A DNA stretch of 64,000 nt. It comes from Betaproteobacteria bacterium. GTDB taxonomy: Bacteria; Pseudomonadota; Gammaproteobacteria; Burkholderiales; CAIKXV01. The stretch covers positions 1-64,000 of the forward strand of contig CANGYF010000004.1 in the NCBI GenBank assembly GCA_947458265.1, in the 5' to 3' direction. Below are positions 47,962-56,767 of this stretch, one piece after another. Both the position numbers and the translations under genes were made by a program. How positions within the stretch are numbered: position 1 is the first letter of the stretch; every line of letters begins with the position of its first letter. Under the pieces are notes generated by a model. That model did no database searches and was not told the origin of the DNA. It was given only the letters and a program-made list of their open reading frames with translations.

Positions 47962-49345
47962 CCCGGTCGCCCGGGTGCATGCGGCGGTCGCGCATGCGCT
48001 CGCGACGGTCCGTGCGTCGGGCACACAGGGCGCATTGCCCGCGGTCTGCGTCGGCCTGTCGGGTGGTGTCGATTCGATGGTGCTGCTGCAGGCCTTCGCC
48101 AGCCTGGCAGGCCAGGGTGGCCTGCGCCTGTCGGCAGTGCATGTGCACCATGGGTTGAGCCCGAATGCCGATGGCTGGGCCACCACCTGCCGGTCGGCCT
48201 GCCGCCGGCTGAAGGTACCGTTGTCGGTGGTGCGCGTGGTGGTCGACCGGCAGTCGGGGCTGGGCATCGAGGCGGCGGCGCGGCTGCAGCGGCAGCGGGT
48301 GTTCGCGGCGCAGCGCGCCGACTGGATCGCCCTTGGCCACCACCGGGACGACCAGGCGGAGACGGTGCTGCTGCAGTTGCTGCGCGGTGCCGGGCTGCGC
48401 GGCTTGTCCGGCATGCCGGATGGGTCAGAGATCGTCGAGGCCGTGGCCGAGGGGCCGCGCCTGCTGCGCCCTTTCCTCGACCTGTCGCGCGCGACACTGG
48501 AGGCCTGCGCCCGGCAACTGGGGCTGTCCTGGATCGAGGACGAGAGCAACGCCGATACCGCGTTCGACCGAAACTACATCCGGCATGCGGTGATGCCGCT
48601 GCTCGAACAGCGGTTTCCGTCGGCCCGTGCCTCGCTGGCCCGCAGTGGCCGGCTGCTGGCAACCTCGGCGCGCCTGGTCGAGGCGGTCGCGGCACAGGAC
48701 CTGCAGGCGGCGCTCGAAGGCAGTCCGGTCCGGCCGGCCGGCGTGTCGCTGGCCGTGCTCGCGGCGATCGGCGAGGGCAGGGCGCGCGAACTGCTGCGCG
48801 AGTGGCTGCGCCGCCATGGCGTGCCGATGCCACCGGAGCGGCGGCTCGCCGAGGCACTCAGGCAGGCCAATGAAGCCGGGCCGGAACGTGCGGTCGAGAT
48901 CGCCTTCGACGGCATCACGCTGCGCCGCTACCGGGACCGCCTGTACCTCGATCGATCGCATCCCGCCGCTGCCGGTGGCGATGCGATCGCATGGAACCGC
49001 CGGGGGAGGATGGCATTGCCAGCACTCGGTGGCACGCTGCTGGCGGAGCCCGTCCGCGGCGCGGGCATCGCGCAGCGCTTGCTGCGTGGCGCGGTGCTGA
49101 CCATCGACGCACGCAGCCGTGCCAGCGGTCCTGCACCGCGCATCGCCATTGGTGAGCCGCCGATGCGGCGTACGCTGAAGAACCTGTGGCAGGAGTCGGC
49201 GGTGCCACCGTGGCAGCGCGATCGCTGGCCGCTGCTGCGTATCGGCGGCGAGCTTGCGTGCGTGCCCGGCCTCGCCGTGGCCAGTGCGTTCTCGGCCCGG
49301 CCCGGCGAGGCGGGCCGCGTGTTCCGCTGGCTTGTCGATGGATGA
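47930..49345 (+). CDS. tilS: tRNA(Ile)-lysidine synthase TilS
   Basis: Attaches lysine to C34 of tRNA-Ile(CAU), an essential decoding change. The 471-residue product has the PP-loop [12 protein letters not shown] (about 42-53), [24 protein letters not shown], the TilS substrate-binding domain and the C-terminal TilS_C domain (about 395-470, with [20 protein letters not shown] in part). ATG at 47930 overlaps the accA end; GTG at 47975 would remove most of the overlap and is a fair alternative. accA-tilS adjacency is common in proteobacteria. It is followed at 32 bases by copy 3 of the palindromic element. Confidence 0.94.
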   Translation: MANSARSRSADPVARVHAAVAHALATVRASGTQGALPAVCVGLSGGVDSMVLLQAFASLAGQGGLRLSAVHVHHGLSPNADGWATTCRSACRRLKVPLSVVRVVVDRQSGLGIEAAARLQRQRVFAAQRADWIALGHHRDDQAETVLLQLLRGAGLRGLSGMPDGSEIVEAVAEGPRLLRPFLDLSRATLEACARQLGLSWIEDESNADTAFDRNYIRHAVMPLLEQRFPSARASLARSGRLLATSARLVEAVAAQDLQAALEGSPVRPAGVSLAVLAAIGEGRARELLREWLRRHGVPMPPERRLAEALRQANEAGPERAVEIAFDGITLRRYRDRLYLDRSHPAAAGGDAIAWNRRGRMALPALGGTLLAEPVRGAGIAQRLLRGAVLTIDARSRASGPAPRIAIGEPPMRRTLKNLWQESAVPPWQRDRWPLLRIGGELACVPGLAVASAFSARPGEAGRVFRWLVDG

Positions 49346-49377
49346 ACGCGGGTACGCGGGTTGTTTGCTCGGTGCCG

Positions 49378-49488
49378 GATCGAGGCAAGGGCCCACCTGG
49401 CTCCGCTCGTGTCCCCCGCCCCCGGGCGCTGGCGCGCCCGGAGGCTCCTCCTTTACCTCGCTCCGCCAGATGGGCCCTTGCCTCGATC
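49378..49488 (+). repeat. Nested palindromic element, copy 3
   Basis: Outer inverted repeat of 24 bases with one mismatch (49378-49401/49465-49488). The 19-base core (49402-49420) and the 22-base core (49443-49464) are identical to copies 1 and 2. The inner hairpin has 8-base arms (49422-49429/49434-49441, loop TGGC). Against copy 2 the left arm differs at five of 24 positions and all five are matched by complementary changes in the right arm. It sits between converging tilS and the DUF1080 gene. Confidence 0.85.
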
Positions 49489-49521
49489 AGCGCCGGTGAT
49501 GGGGAGAGGACGGCACCATCG

Positions 49522-50109
49522 TCAGATCGGCAGAACCAGCACCTTCCGGAACCGGATCAGCCCGCCCGAGGACTGCAGCGCGATCGGCCCGCGCGCGTAC
49601 TTCGTGTCGCGGATGTCGACGGTAGTCTGGCCGTTGAAGACGACGACCAGCCGTGGGCCATCGGCCGTGATCTCGAACGTGTTCCAGCGCCCGCCGGCCT
49701 GCGGATAGGGCTGCGAAACCTTCGCGAAGTCCACGATCGCGGCGGTACCGTAGGTCGGATCCTTGCGCTGATCCCAGATATTGACTTCGTACGAATTGGT
49801 CGCGGTGATCCTCGCCGGATCCTGGCAGCGGATGAAGATGCCGCTGTTGGTGTCCGCGTTCGCATAGAACTCGGCCCTGATGCGGAAGTTGTCGAACGAA
49901 CGCTTAGAGACCAGGAAGCCCGGCCCCTGGTCCGACTCGAGCACGCCGTTGACGACGCGCCAGTTGGCCTTGCCGATCGGATTGAACGCGTCGGTGCCGC
50001 CGCCGTCGAACAGCGGGATCCAGTTGCCCATGCCGGGCATGCTGCTGCAGCCGGTTGCGCCGAGTGCGATGAGCGCGCCGGAAGCCTTCAGCGCGGAACG
50101 ACGATCCAT
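49522..50109 (-). CDS. DUF1080 (3-keto-disaccharide hydrolase domain) lipoprotein
   Basis: A 195-residue protein with a Tat-like lipoprotein signal: RRSALKASGALIALGATGC, with twin Arg and lipobox Gly-Ala-Thr-Gly-Cys. The remainder is a concanavalin-like beta-sandwich with WIPLFDGG, FDNFRIRAEFY, SGIFIRCQDP, and the late GGRWNTFEITADGPRLVVVFNG, which is the DUF1080 pattern. Family members act on 3-keto-sugars in some bacteria, but many are uncharacterised. It is the downstream neighbour of a Bug protein on the same strand (67-base gap) and may share its transcript. It converges on tilS across copy 3. Confidence 0.85.
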   Translation of the reverse strand: MDRRSALKASGALIALGATGCSSMPGMGNWIPLFDGGGTDAFNPIGKANWRVVNGVLESDQGPGFLVSKRSFDNFRIRAEFYANADTNSGIFIRCQDPARITATNSYEVNIWDQRKDPTYGTAAIVDFAKVSQPYPQAGGRWNTFEITADGPRLVVVFNGQTTVDIRDTKYARGPIALQSSGGLIRFRKVLVLPI

Positions 50110-50176
50110 CTGTGTCTCCTCCCTCGTTTCCGGCGGCGCGGGTGCGCGTCCGGCAATGCCCCGTTGCGGGCCTGCG

Positions 50177-51166
50177 TCAGTAGACGCTGATGCCCATCTT
50201 CTTCAACACGGGTTCGAAGCGGCGGATGTCATCGGCCAGCCGCTTCGTGAAATCCTCCGGTGACATCGTCATCGGTTCTGTGCCCTGGGCGAGCATGCGG
50301 TCGCGCACCCGTGGAACGGTGACGATCCGGGCGAGCTCGGCGTTCAGGCGGCGCACGATCTCGGGGGGCGTTCCGGCCGGGGCGAACCAGCCGTACCAGC
50401 CGCTGAGCACTTCCAGGCCCTTCACGCCATGCGCGGAGAGGGCCTTCAGCTCCGGCATCGCCTGCAGCGGCTGCGGTCCGATCACCGCGAGTGCACGCAC
50501 GCGTCCGGCACGCACCTGCTCGACCAGCGTCGCGGAATCGAACATGTAGTCGATGCGCCCGGCGAGCAGGTCCTGGATCGCAGGGGCGAGGCCCTTGTAG
50601 GGGACGTGCACAGCCTTGACGTCGACGGCCGCGTTGAACATCTCGGTGGCGACATGGATCAGGCTGCCGTTGCCCGACGAGGCATAGGTGAGCTTTCCGT
50701 CGTTCCTGCGCGCGAAGGCGATGAACTCCTCGACGGTGGTCGCCTTGATGTGCGGCCCGACGACCAGTACATAGTTGGTGCGCGAGGAGGTGCCGATCGG
50801 AGCGAAGCCCTTGATCGGGTCGACCCAGTTCTCGTCCTTCTTCTGCAGGATCGGGTTCAGCGTCAGCGTATTGGTACCCGACACCAGCACCGTGTGCCCG
50901 TCGGGCGCCGCCCGTGCCACCACGCCCGCGGCGATGCTGCCGGCGGCACCAGCCCGGTTCTCGACCAGCACCGGCGTGCCGAGGCCGCGCGACATCTCCT
51001 CGCCGATGATCCGTGCGACGGCGTCGATGGAGCCGCCGGCCGGGACGGTGACCACCAGCGTGATCGGCTTGCTCGGCCAGCCGGCCTGCGCATGGACGAG
51101 CGAGGCGGTGGCGAGCAGCGCGGCGGCCAGCGCCGCCGCGGAACCCCTGTGCGCCCTGCAGCTCAT
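50177..51166 (-). CDS. Bug family tripartite tricarboxylate transporter substrate-binding protein
   Basis: A 329-residue periplasmic binding protein. Signal peptide with hydrophobic run ALAAALLATASLVHAQA, then WPSKPITLVVTVPAGGSIDAVARI, VENRAGAAGSIAAG, TYASSGNGSLIHVATEMF and WYGWFAPAGTP near the end: the Bug signature. The start at 51166 overlaps the stop of the bicupin gene (ATGA), so the two are translationally coupled. This suggests that its ligand is related to the bicupin substrate. Membrane components TctA/TctB are absent nearby. Ligand unknown. Confidence 0.9.
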   Translation of the reverse strand: MSCRAHRGSAAALAAALLATASLVHAQAGWPSKPITLVVTVPAGGSIDAVARIIGEEMSRGLGTPVLVENRAGAAGSIAAGVVARAAPDGHTVLVSGTNTLTLNPILQKKDENWVDPIKGFAPIGTSSRTNYVLVVGPHIKATTVEEFIAFARRNDGKLTYASSGNGSLIHVATEMFNAAVDVKAVHVPYKGLAPAIQDLLAGRIDYMFDSATLVEQVRAGRVRALAVIGPQPLQAMPELKALSAHGVKGLEVLSGWYGWFAPAGTPPEIVRRLNAELARIVTVPRVRDRMLAQGTEPMTMSPEDFTKRLADDIRRFEPVLKKMGISVY

Positions 51167-52134
51167 GCGCGATGCGTCCCCACGAAACGCACGTCTTCTG
51201 CTTTCGGCGTGCCTACCACCATCATGAACTCGGCGTCGGCAAAGCCGTCGTTGCGGAACCAGTGCCGGCGGCCGGCCGGATTGAGCATGACGTCTTTCGG
51301 CCCGAGTCGCTGCTCGACCGTGCGCCCGTCCTCTTCCCAGCCGACGGTGATCACGCCTTCGAGCACCAGGTATGCATCCTCGACGTCGCGCACGTAGGAC
51401 CGCACGCCGCGGCCCTGCGGCAGCCGTATGAGGTCCTTGCGGTAGGTGCCCGCAGGGGCGCCGCCTTCGCCGATGTACACCAGGCGGGCGAACCCGGCAT
51501 CGGTCCACTGCGGCCGCTGCTGGCTGTAGCGCACGACATGGCGTGCGAACTCGCGGTGGCGCGGGTCGTGGCTGTGGAAATCGAGCCGGTGGGTGTGCTC
51601 CGGGTCGGCACCGTAGCGGGCCGACAGTTCGCTGCCGTGCGTCTTCGGATGGAACAGGTAGCGCGGCATCTCCGGCCGACTCTTGCCGAGCATGATCGAC
51701 ACCAGCACCGGTTCGTAGCCATCGTTGCGGAATCCGTGCGGACGATCGGTCATGTGCAGAACCATGTCTTTCGGACCCAGCCTGGCCTCGATGATCTCGC
51801 CGTCGTACTGCCAGGTGGCGGTGAGTACGCCCGACAGGACCAGGAAGGCTTCCTCGATCTCGTGTGCATGCAGCACGGCGTACTTGCCGGCCGGCTGGTG
51901 CACCATGCTCATCGTGAAATGGTTGGCCGGCAGGGTGTCCGGGTCGCCGACCTTCGGCGAGCCGCCGGCACCGATGAAGCGGAGCTGGGCCCGGTCGAGT
52001 TCCGGGAAGCCGCGGCTGGCAGGGAAGGCGTCCCAGTCGGGGATCTTCTCTGCGTGGCGTCCCACGTGGGCGCGCATGGCCACCTCGAGGTCGGCAACGG
52101 TGCCGTCGTGGCGCGAGGCAAGGACTGTGGACAT
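51163..52134 (-). CDS. Bicupin family protein
   Basis: A 323-residue cytoplasmic protein made of two cupin domains. The first is around 75-150 with HAHEIEEAFLVLSG and later HGFRNDG, and the second around 225-310 with YVRDVEDAYLVLEG and HWFRNDG. The first domain keeps His/Glu metal ligands (HxHxxxE); the second lacks the first histidines (SYVRDVEDAY), so it probably binds no metal. Gentisate dioxygenase and related ring-cleaving enzymes share this layout but no such function can be claimed. ATG at 52134 was chosen over an earlier GTG-type frame. It lies 57 bases downstream of the molybdoenzyme gene and is coupled to the Bug gene. Confidence 0.8.
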   Translation of the reverse strand: MSTVLASRHDGTVADLEVAMRAHVGRHAEKIPDWDAFPASRGFPELDRAQLRFIGAGGSPKVGDPDTLPANHFTMSMVHQPAGKYAVLHAHEIEEAFLVLSGVLTATWQYDGEIIEARLGPKDMVLHMTDRPHGFRNDGYEPVLVSIMLGKSRPEMPRYLFHPKTHGSELSARYGADPEHTHRLDFHSHDPRHREFARHVVRYSQQRPQWTDAGFARLVYIGEGGAPAGTYRKDLIRLPQGRGVRSYVRDVEDAYLVLEGVITVGWEEDGRTVEQRLGPKDVMLNPAGRRHWFRNDGFADAEFMMVVGTPKAEDVRFVGTHRA

Positions 52135-52191
52135 GCGGATGCTCCGTTCTGGGATACCGGGCGACACGATAGTCAGCGCGCAGGCGCCGCG

Positions 52192-54468
52192 TCAAGCCTG
52201 CCGCGCGACTGGTCCTGCCCAGCGTTCTACCTCGACCAGGATCGACAGCGCGCTGGAACCCTGGGCCAGTTTCGAGGTGCCCAGGTCCGGGGCCAGCACG
52301 TTCGGGTTGCCGCGCAGTTCCAGTGGGTCCGGACCGTCGTCCTGCGGGTCGTACCAGCCACCGGTGGCCATGATCGCGGCACCCCGGACGACTCCATCGT
52401 CGGGCACTACCGATGCGAGGCAGGCGCCGCGCGCATTGAACACGCGCACCGGGTCGCCGTGCGCGAGCCCGCGTGCCTGTGCATCGGCCGGGTTCATGTG
52501 GATCGGTTCACGGCCGCCGATACGCTTTGCCCGCGCCAGTGGCCCGAAGTCGGCCTGGCTGTGCAGCTTGTCCACCGGCTGGTTGGTGACGAGGTGCAGC
52601 GGATGCGTCGCGGCTCCGGAAGCACCGAGCCATTCGACCGGCGCGAGCCAGGTCGGATGGGCCGGGCAGTCGTCGTAGCCGAAGGCCTCGATGCGCTCGG
52701 AGGTGATCTCGATCCGACCCGACGGCGTGGACAGCGGATGTGCGGCAGGATCCTCCCGGAACGCCTCGAACAGGACGAAGTCCTTCTCCGGTGCCGGCAC
52801 TTCGTACCAGCCGGTGCGCCACCAGTCCTCGAACGCCGGCTGCTGTACGCCGATCTTCCCGTTCGCCTCGCGCGTTCGCTCGTACATCAGCCGAATCCAG
52901 CCGTCGGCATCGAGCCCTTCGGTGAACGCCGGTTCATGGCCATTACGCGTGGCCAGTTCCCGGAAGATGTCGAAGTCGTCGCGCGCCTGGTGCTGGGGGT
53001 CGATCGCGCGCTGCATGGCGATGATGTAGCGGTCGCGCGAGGCGCCGCCGATGTCGTTGCGCTCGAGCGAGGTGGTTGCCGGCAGCACGATGTCGGCATG
53101 CTTCGCCGTCGGCGTCCAGTGCGTCTCGTGCACCACGATCGTTTCGGGCCGCTGCCAGGCGCGGCGCATCCGGTTCAGGTCCTGGTGGTGGTGGAACGGA
53201 TTGCCGCCGGCCCAGTACACCATGCGGATGTCGGGGTAGATTCTGCGCTCGCCGTTGAAGTCGTAGCTTGCGCCCGGGTTCTCGAGCAGGTCGGTGTGGC
53301 GTGCGACCGGGATCGAATGCGCACCTGCCGGATTGCGGCCGAGCGGCAGTTCTGGCGATGCGGCGCGTACGTCGCGCGGCGCGCCCACGCCCTGGATCGA
53401 TCCGTGGCCGAAGGCGAAGCCACCGCCGGGCAGCCCGACCTGCCCGAGCATGGAGGCGAGGGTGATCGCCATCCAGTAAGGCTGCTCGCCCCTGTGCGCC
53501 CGCTGCAGCGACCAGGTCAGGGTGAGCATCGAGCGCACGCCCTCGAGCTGGCGGGCGAGTGCCCGGATGTCCGCGGCCGGTACGCCGCAGATCGCCTCCG
53601 CCCACTCCGGCGACTTTGCCAGCCCGTCGCTGCGCCCGGTGAGGTAGGCTTCGAAGCGCTCGTAGCCGGTGCAGCAGCGTGCGAGGAACGCACGGTCGTG
53701 TGTGCCGCGCGCGACCAGTTCGAACGCCATGCCCATCATCAGGGCGGCATCGGTGTTCGGACGGATCGGGATCCAGCGCGCATCGAGGAAGGCAGGCGCA
53801 TCGCTGCGTGTCGGACTGACCACGACGAACTCGATGCCGGCAGCCTTCGACTTGCGCAGCCAGGTCTCGAGCGTGTGCTCGCCGGAGCCGCCGGAGGCGA
53901 CCTGCGCATTCTTGAGCCCGAGGCCGCCGAAGGCGACCATCAGCTTCGTGTGGCCCACGACCGAGTTCCAGTCGGTGACCCGTCCGGTCACCGGCGCGAA
54001 GGTGCCGATCACGTGCGGCAGGAAGAACTGCGCGCAGCCCCAGGAGTAGTTGCCCAACTGGTCGACCGAGCCGCCACCGGAGTACAGGAAGCGGCGCACC
54101 TGTGAGCGCGCATGGTGGAAGCGGCCGGCCGACGACCAGCCATAGCTGCCACCGAAGATCGATTGATGGCCGTGTTCGCTGCGCACCCGGGCCAGTTCAC
54201 CGGCGACCAGCTCGAGCGCGGTATCCCAGTCGACCTCCACGTAGCGCTCGTGGCCGCTGCGGCTGCGGTCGCGACGGGCCAGCCAGCCTTCGCGCACCGA
54301 CGGGCGCCGGACCCTGTGCTCGGAATAGACCAGCTCGGGCAGCGCTTCCAGCATCGGCGAGGGATGCGCATCGCGGAAGAAGGGTTCGGCCCGCACGAAG
54401 CGGCCATCTTCGACGACCGCCGTGTACGCGCCCCAGTGGGCAAGCTGCTGGAATCGCTGCACGGCCAT
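52192..54468 (-). CDS. Molybdopterin-dependent oxidoreductase, biotin sulfoxide/TMAO/DMSO reductase (BisC) type
   Basis: A 758-residue DMSO-reductase-family enzyme binding bis-MGD. The Mo-ligand region reads GGSYGWSSAGRFHHA, with the Ser that coordinates molybdenum in BisC/TorA-type enzymes. There is no N-terminal 4Fe-4S Cys motif and no Tat signal, so it should be cytoplasmic, like BisC. NYSWGCAQFFLPHVIG, GGNPFHHHQDLNRM and the C-terminal TNQPVDKLHSQ complete the pattern. Substrate is not deducible: biotin or methionine sulfoxide, or an aromatic hydroxyl compound, are all possible. It lies within a run of Bug proteins and a bicupin on the minus strand, perhaps one transcript with them. Confidence 0.88.
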   Translation of the reverse strand: MAVQRFQQLAHWGAYTAVVEDGRFVRAEPFFRDAHPSPMLEALPELVYSEHRVRRPSVREGWLARRDRSRSGHERYVEVDWDTALELVAGELARVRSEHGHQSIFGGSYGWSSAGRFHHARSQVRRFLYSGGGSVDQLGNYSWGCAQFFLPHVIGTFAPVTGRVTDWNSVVGHTKLMVAFGGLGLKNAQVASGGSGEHTLETWLRKSKAAGIEFVVVSPTRSDAPAFLDARWIPIRPNTDAALMMGMAFELVARGTHDRAFLARCCTGYERFEAYLTGRSDGLAKSPEWAEAICGVPAADIRALARQLEGVRSMLTLTWSLQRAHRGEQPYWMAITLASMLGQVGLPGGGFAFGHGSIQGVGAPRDVRAASPELPLGRNPAGAHSIPVARHTDLLENPGASYDFNGERRIYPDIRMVYWAGGNPFHHHQDLNRMRRAWQRPETIVVHETHWTPTAKHADIVLPATTSLERNDIGGASRDRYIIAMQRAIDPQHQARDDFDIFRELATRNGHEPAFTEGLDADGWIRLMYERTREANGKIGVQQPAFEDWWRTGWYEVPAPEKDFVLFEAFREDPAAHPLSTPSGRIEITSERIEAFGYDDCPAHPTWLAPVEWLGASGAATHPLHLVTNQPVDKLHSQADFGPLARAKRIGGREPIHMNPADAQARGLAHGDPVRVFNARGACLASVVPDDGVVRGAAIMATGGWYDPQDDGPDPLELRGNPNVLAPDLGTSKLAQGSSALSILVEVERWAGPVARQA

Positions 54469-54565
54469 GGGTCATCCTCCGGTGACGCGCGGACGCCGGG
54501 GCGGCATCGCGCGTTTCTTTCGAGGATACAATCTCCTGCCGACCTGAAGGCGCCCGGGGCGCAGC

Positions 54566-55666
54566 TCAGTTCTCCGGCTTGATGCCGTGTTGCCGGATGA
54601 TGCGGCTGAACGTCTCGATCTCCAGGCGAACCGATGCCGCGTACTGTTCCGGCGTATCGGCCAGCGGTTCGAAGCCGCCTGCCACGAGTCGCTTGCGCAG
54701 GTCCGGGGCTGCCAGTCCCTGTCCGATCGATGCATTGATGCGGGATACGATTTCCTTCGGCAGGCCGGCTGGCCCGACCAGCCCGTAGCGTCCCTCCACC
54801 GGTGCGATGTCGATCATCGACTCGAGGATGGTGGGCAGCGTGGGTGCTGCCTCGGCCCGCCTGGCGCCGGCAGCTGCGACCAGCCGGAGCCGTCCGCTGC
54901 GCACGAATGGCTCCGCGGCCGGGAGCGCGACCAGCGCCAGGTCGATCTCGCCCGACACCAGCGCGTTCAGATAGGGACCTGCGCCCTTGTAGGGAACGTG
55001 CAGGATGCGCGTGCCGGTGGCACCGAGCAGCATCTCGGTTGCGATGTGCGAGATGGTGCCCGAGCCGGCCGTGCCATAGGACAGGAAGCCCGGCTTCGCC
55101 CGCGCCAGCGCAACCAGTTCGGACACGGTCCTTGCCGGCACGGACGGGTTCACTGCCACCACGTAGGCGGTCAGCGCGGTGCTGCCGATCAGCGTGAGGT
55201 CCTTCAGCGGGTGGTATCCGGCCTTCGGGTTGAGCAGCGGGCCGATCACCAGGCTGGACTGGTTTCCCGCGCCCAGTGTGTAGCCATCCGGCGCGGATCG
55301 CGCGACCAGTTCCATCCCCAGTGTGGCACCGGCACCCGGTCGGTTCTCGACCACGACCGGCTGGTTCCAGAGTTCAGACAGCTTGTTGCCGACCAGCCTC
55401 ACGACGACGTCGTTGGCTCCGCCAGGCGCGAAGGCCACGATGGTCCGCACCGGCTTGGACGGATAGCCCGCGACGGGCTGCCCCGCCGCGGGAGCGGCCG
55501 CACAGGCAAGCGCCCCGGCGGCGACGATGAAGGCTCCGGACAGGACGGGGACACGAGCGCAGCCCGTTTCGGGAAGGGGGATGGGCTCTGGGTGGCTCAA
55601 CGCGTCGATCCTCGGTAGCAGGGGAAGATCACCGGGCCTGGTGACCGTGGCAGCAGTATGGGGCAT
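54566..55666 (-). CDS. Bug family tripartite tricarboxylate transporter substrate-binding protein
   Basis: A 366-residue binding protein. The signal peptide has a long n-region of about 40 residues before the hydrophobic stretch SGAFIVAAGALACAAAPAAG. Family motifs follow: YPSKPVRTIVAFAPGGANDVVVRLV, VENRPGAGATLGME, SYGTAGSGTISHIATEMLLG and GPAGLPKEIVSRI. The ATG at 55666 is the only reasonable start; its long lead is odd, and no internal start near the hydrophobic part was found. It lies 29 bases downstream of cysB on the same strand and 97 bases upstream of the molybdoenzyme gene. Orphan binding protein; ligand unknown. Confidence 0.87.
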   Translation of the reverse strand: MPHTAATVTRPGDLPLLPRIDALSHPEPIPLPETGCARVPVLSGAFIVAAGALACAAAPAAGQPVAGYPSKPVRTIVAFAPGGANDVVVRLVGNKLSELWNQPVVVENRPGAGATLGMELVARSAPDGYTLGAGNQSSLVIGPLLNPKAGYHPLKDLTLIGSTALTAYVVAVNPSVPARTVSELVALARAKPGFLSYGTAGSGTISHIATEMLLGATGTRILHVPYKGAGPYLNALVSGEIDLALVALPAAEPFVRSGRLRLVAAAGARRAEAAPTLPTILESMIDIAPVEGRYGLVGPAGLPKEIVSRINASIGQGLAAPDLRKRLVAGGFEPLADTPEQYAASVRLEIETFSRIIRQHGIKPEN

Positions 55667-55695
55667 GGCGTGTGTCCCGGCAGTACGGTCCGTCC

Positions 55696-56634
55696 TCAGC
55701 GAGGCAGCCTGGCATCGCTTGCCATCGCCTGGCGCACATAGGCGGGCGTCAGGTGGCTGGCGAAGCGTTCCAGGAAGGTCAGCATGAACCCGCGCAGGTA
55801 GGTGCCCCGGCGCAGCGCTACCCGGGTCAGGTTCGATTCGAACAGGTGGCCAGCCTCGATCGTCCGCAGGCCAGCATCGCGGCGGGCATCGAACGCCATC
55901 GAGGCGACGATACCCACGCCCAGTCCGAGCTCGACATAGGTCTTGATCACGTCCGAGTCGAGGGCGGTCAGCGCGATCTCCGGCCGCAGCTTCGCCCGTG
56001 CGAAGGCCGCGTCGATATGCGGCCGTCCCGTGAAGCCCGGGTCGTAGGTGATCAGCGGCCAGGCGCACAGGGCTTCCAGCGCCAGCGGCGAGCCGGACAG
56101 CAGCGCATGGCCTTCCGGGACCACCACCACATGGCTCCATTCATAGCCGGGCATAACGACCAGTTCCGGATAGTCGAGCAGCGACTCGGTGGCGATGCCG
56201 ATGTCGGCGCGGCCGCCCAGCAACTGCTCGGCGATCTGTTCCGGCCGCGACTGCTGCAACGCCAGCTTCACGTCCGGGAACGCCCGCTTGAACTCGCCGA
56301 CCACCTTCGGCAGCACGTAGCGCGCCTGGGTGTGCGTGGTGGCGACGATCAGGTGTCCGCCGCGCTGGTTGGAATGCTCCTCTGCAGCGCGCTTCAGGTT
56401 GTCCGCTTCGTGCAGCAGGCGCTCGATGATCTCCAGCACGGTCTCGCCCGGCGCGGTCAGGCCGAGCAGGCGCTTGCCGTAGCGCTGGAAGATCTCGACG
56501 CCGATCTCCTGTTCCAGTTCGCGGATCTGCCGGCTGACGCCGGGCTGGGAGGTGAACAGGGCGGCGGCGGTGGCCGTCAGGTTGAAGTCGTGGCGCACGG
56601 CTTCGCGTACGGTACGCAGCTGCTGGAAATTCAT
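55696..56634 (-). CDS. cysB: LysR-type regulator CysB
   Basis: Activator of sulfate-assimilation genes in response to O-acetylserine or N-acetylserine. The 312-residue product matches CysB along its length: MNFQQLRTVREAVRH, HTH with TSQPGVSRQIRELEQEIG, then TTHTQARYVLPKV, the inducer-site region YDPGFTGRPHID, TALDSDVIKTYVELGLGVGI and RRGTYLRGFMLTFLERFASHLTP. ATG at 56634 is preferred to the GTG at 56640. It is divergent from the shortened cysI-like gene, the usual cysB target, across an AT-rich 133-base gap that contains a perfect TATAAT on the minus strand. Confidence 0.92.
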   Translation of the reverse strand: MNFQQLRTVREAVRHDFNLTATAAALFTSQPGVSRQIRELEQEIGVEIFQRYGKRLLGLTAPGETVLEIIERLLHEADNLKRAAEEHSNQRGGHLIVATTHTQARYVLPKVVGEFKRAFPDVKLALQQSRPEQIAEQLLGGRADIGIATESLLDYPELVVMPGYEWSHVVVVPEGHALLSGSPLALEALCAWPLITYDPGFTGRPHIDAAFARAKLRPEIALTALDSDVIKTYVELGLGVGIVASMAFDARRDAGLRTIEAGHLFESNLTRVALRRGTYLRGFMLTFLERFASHLTPAYVRQAMASDARLPR

Positions 56635-56767
56635 CGGCACATCGCTCTATATATGATCCGGTGGATAAAGATAGCGGATTATATTCGTTCGCCTCATGTG
56701 CGAGTGCAGCGAAAATCGCGTCCTTCCAGTCCTCCAGGGTACGGCCCCCCGGCCGTTGCGACCGAGC
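56635..56767. promoter_or_regulatory. Divergent cysB/cysI-like regulatory region
   Basis: The left half is clearly AT-rich compared with its surroundings and includes TATATA, the small inverted repeat ATCC-GGT-GGAT, and TATAAT on the minus strand (centred near 56690) as a possible -10 for cysB. Such AT-rich stretches upstream of cysI are typical of CysB binding, but no exact site can be defined by eye. Confidence 0.4.
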
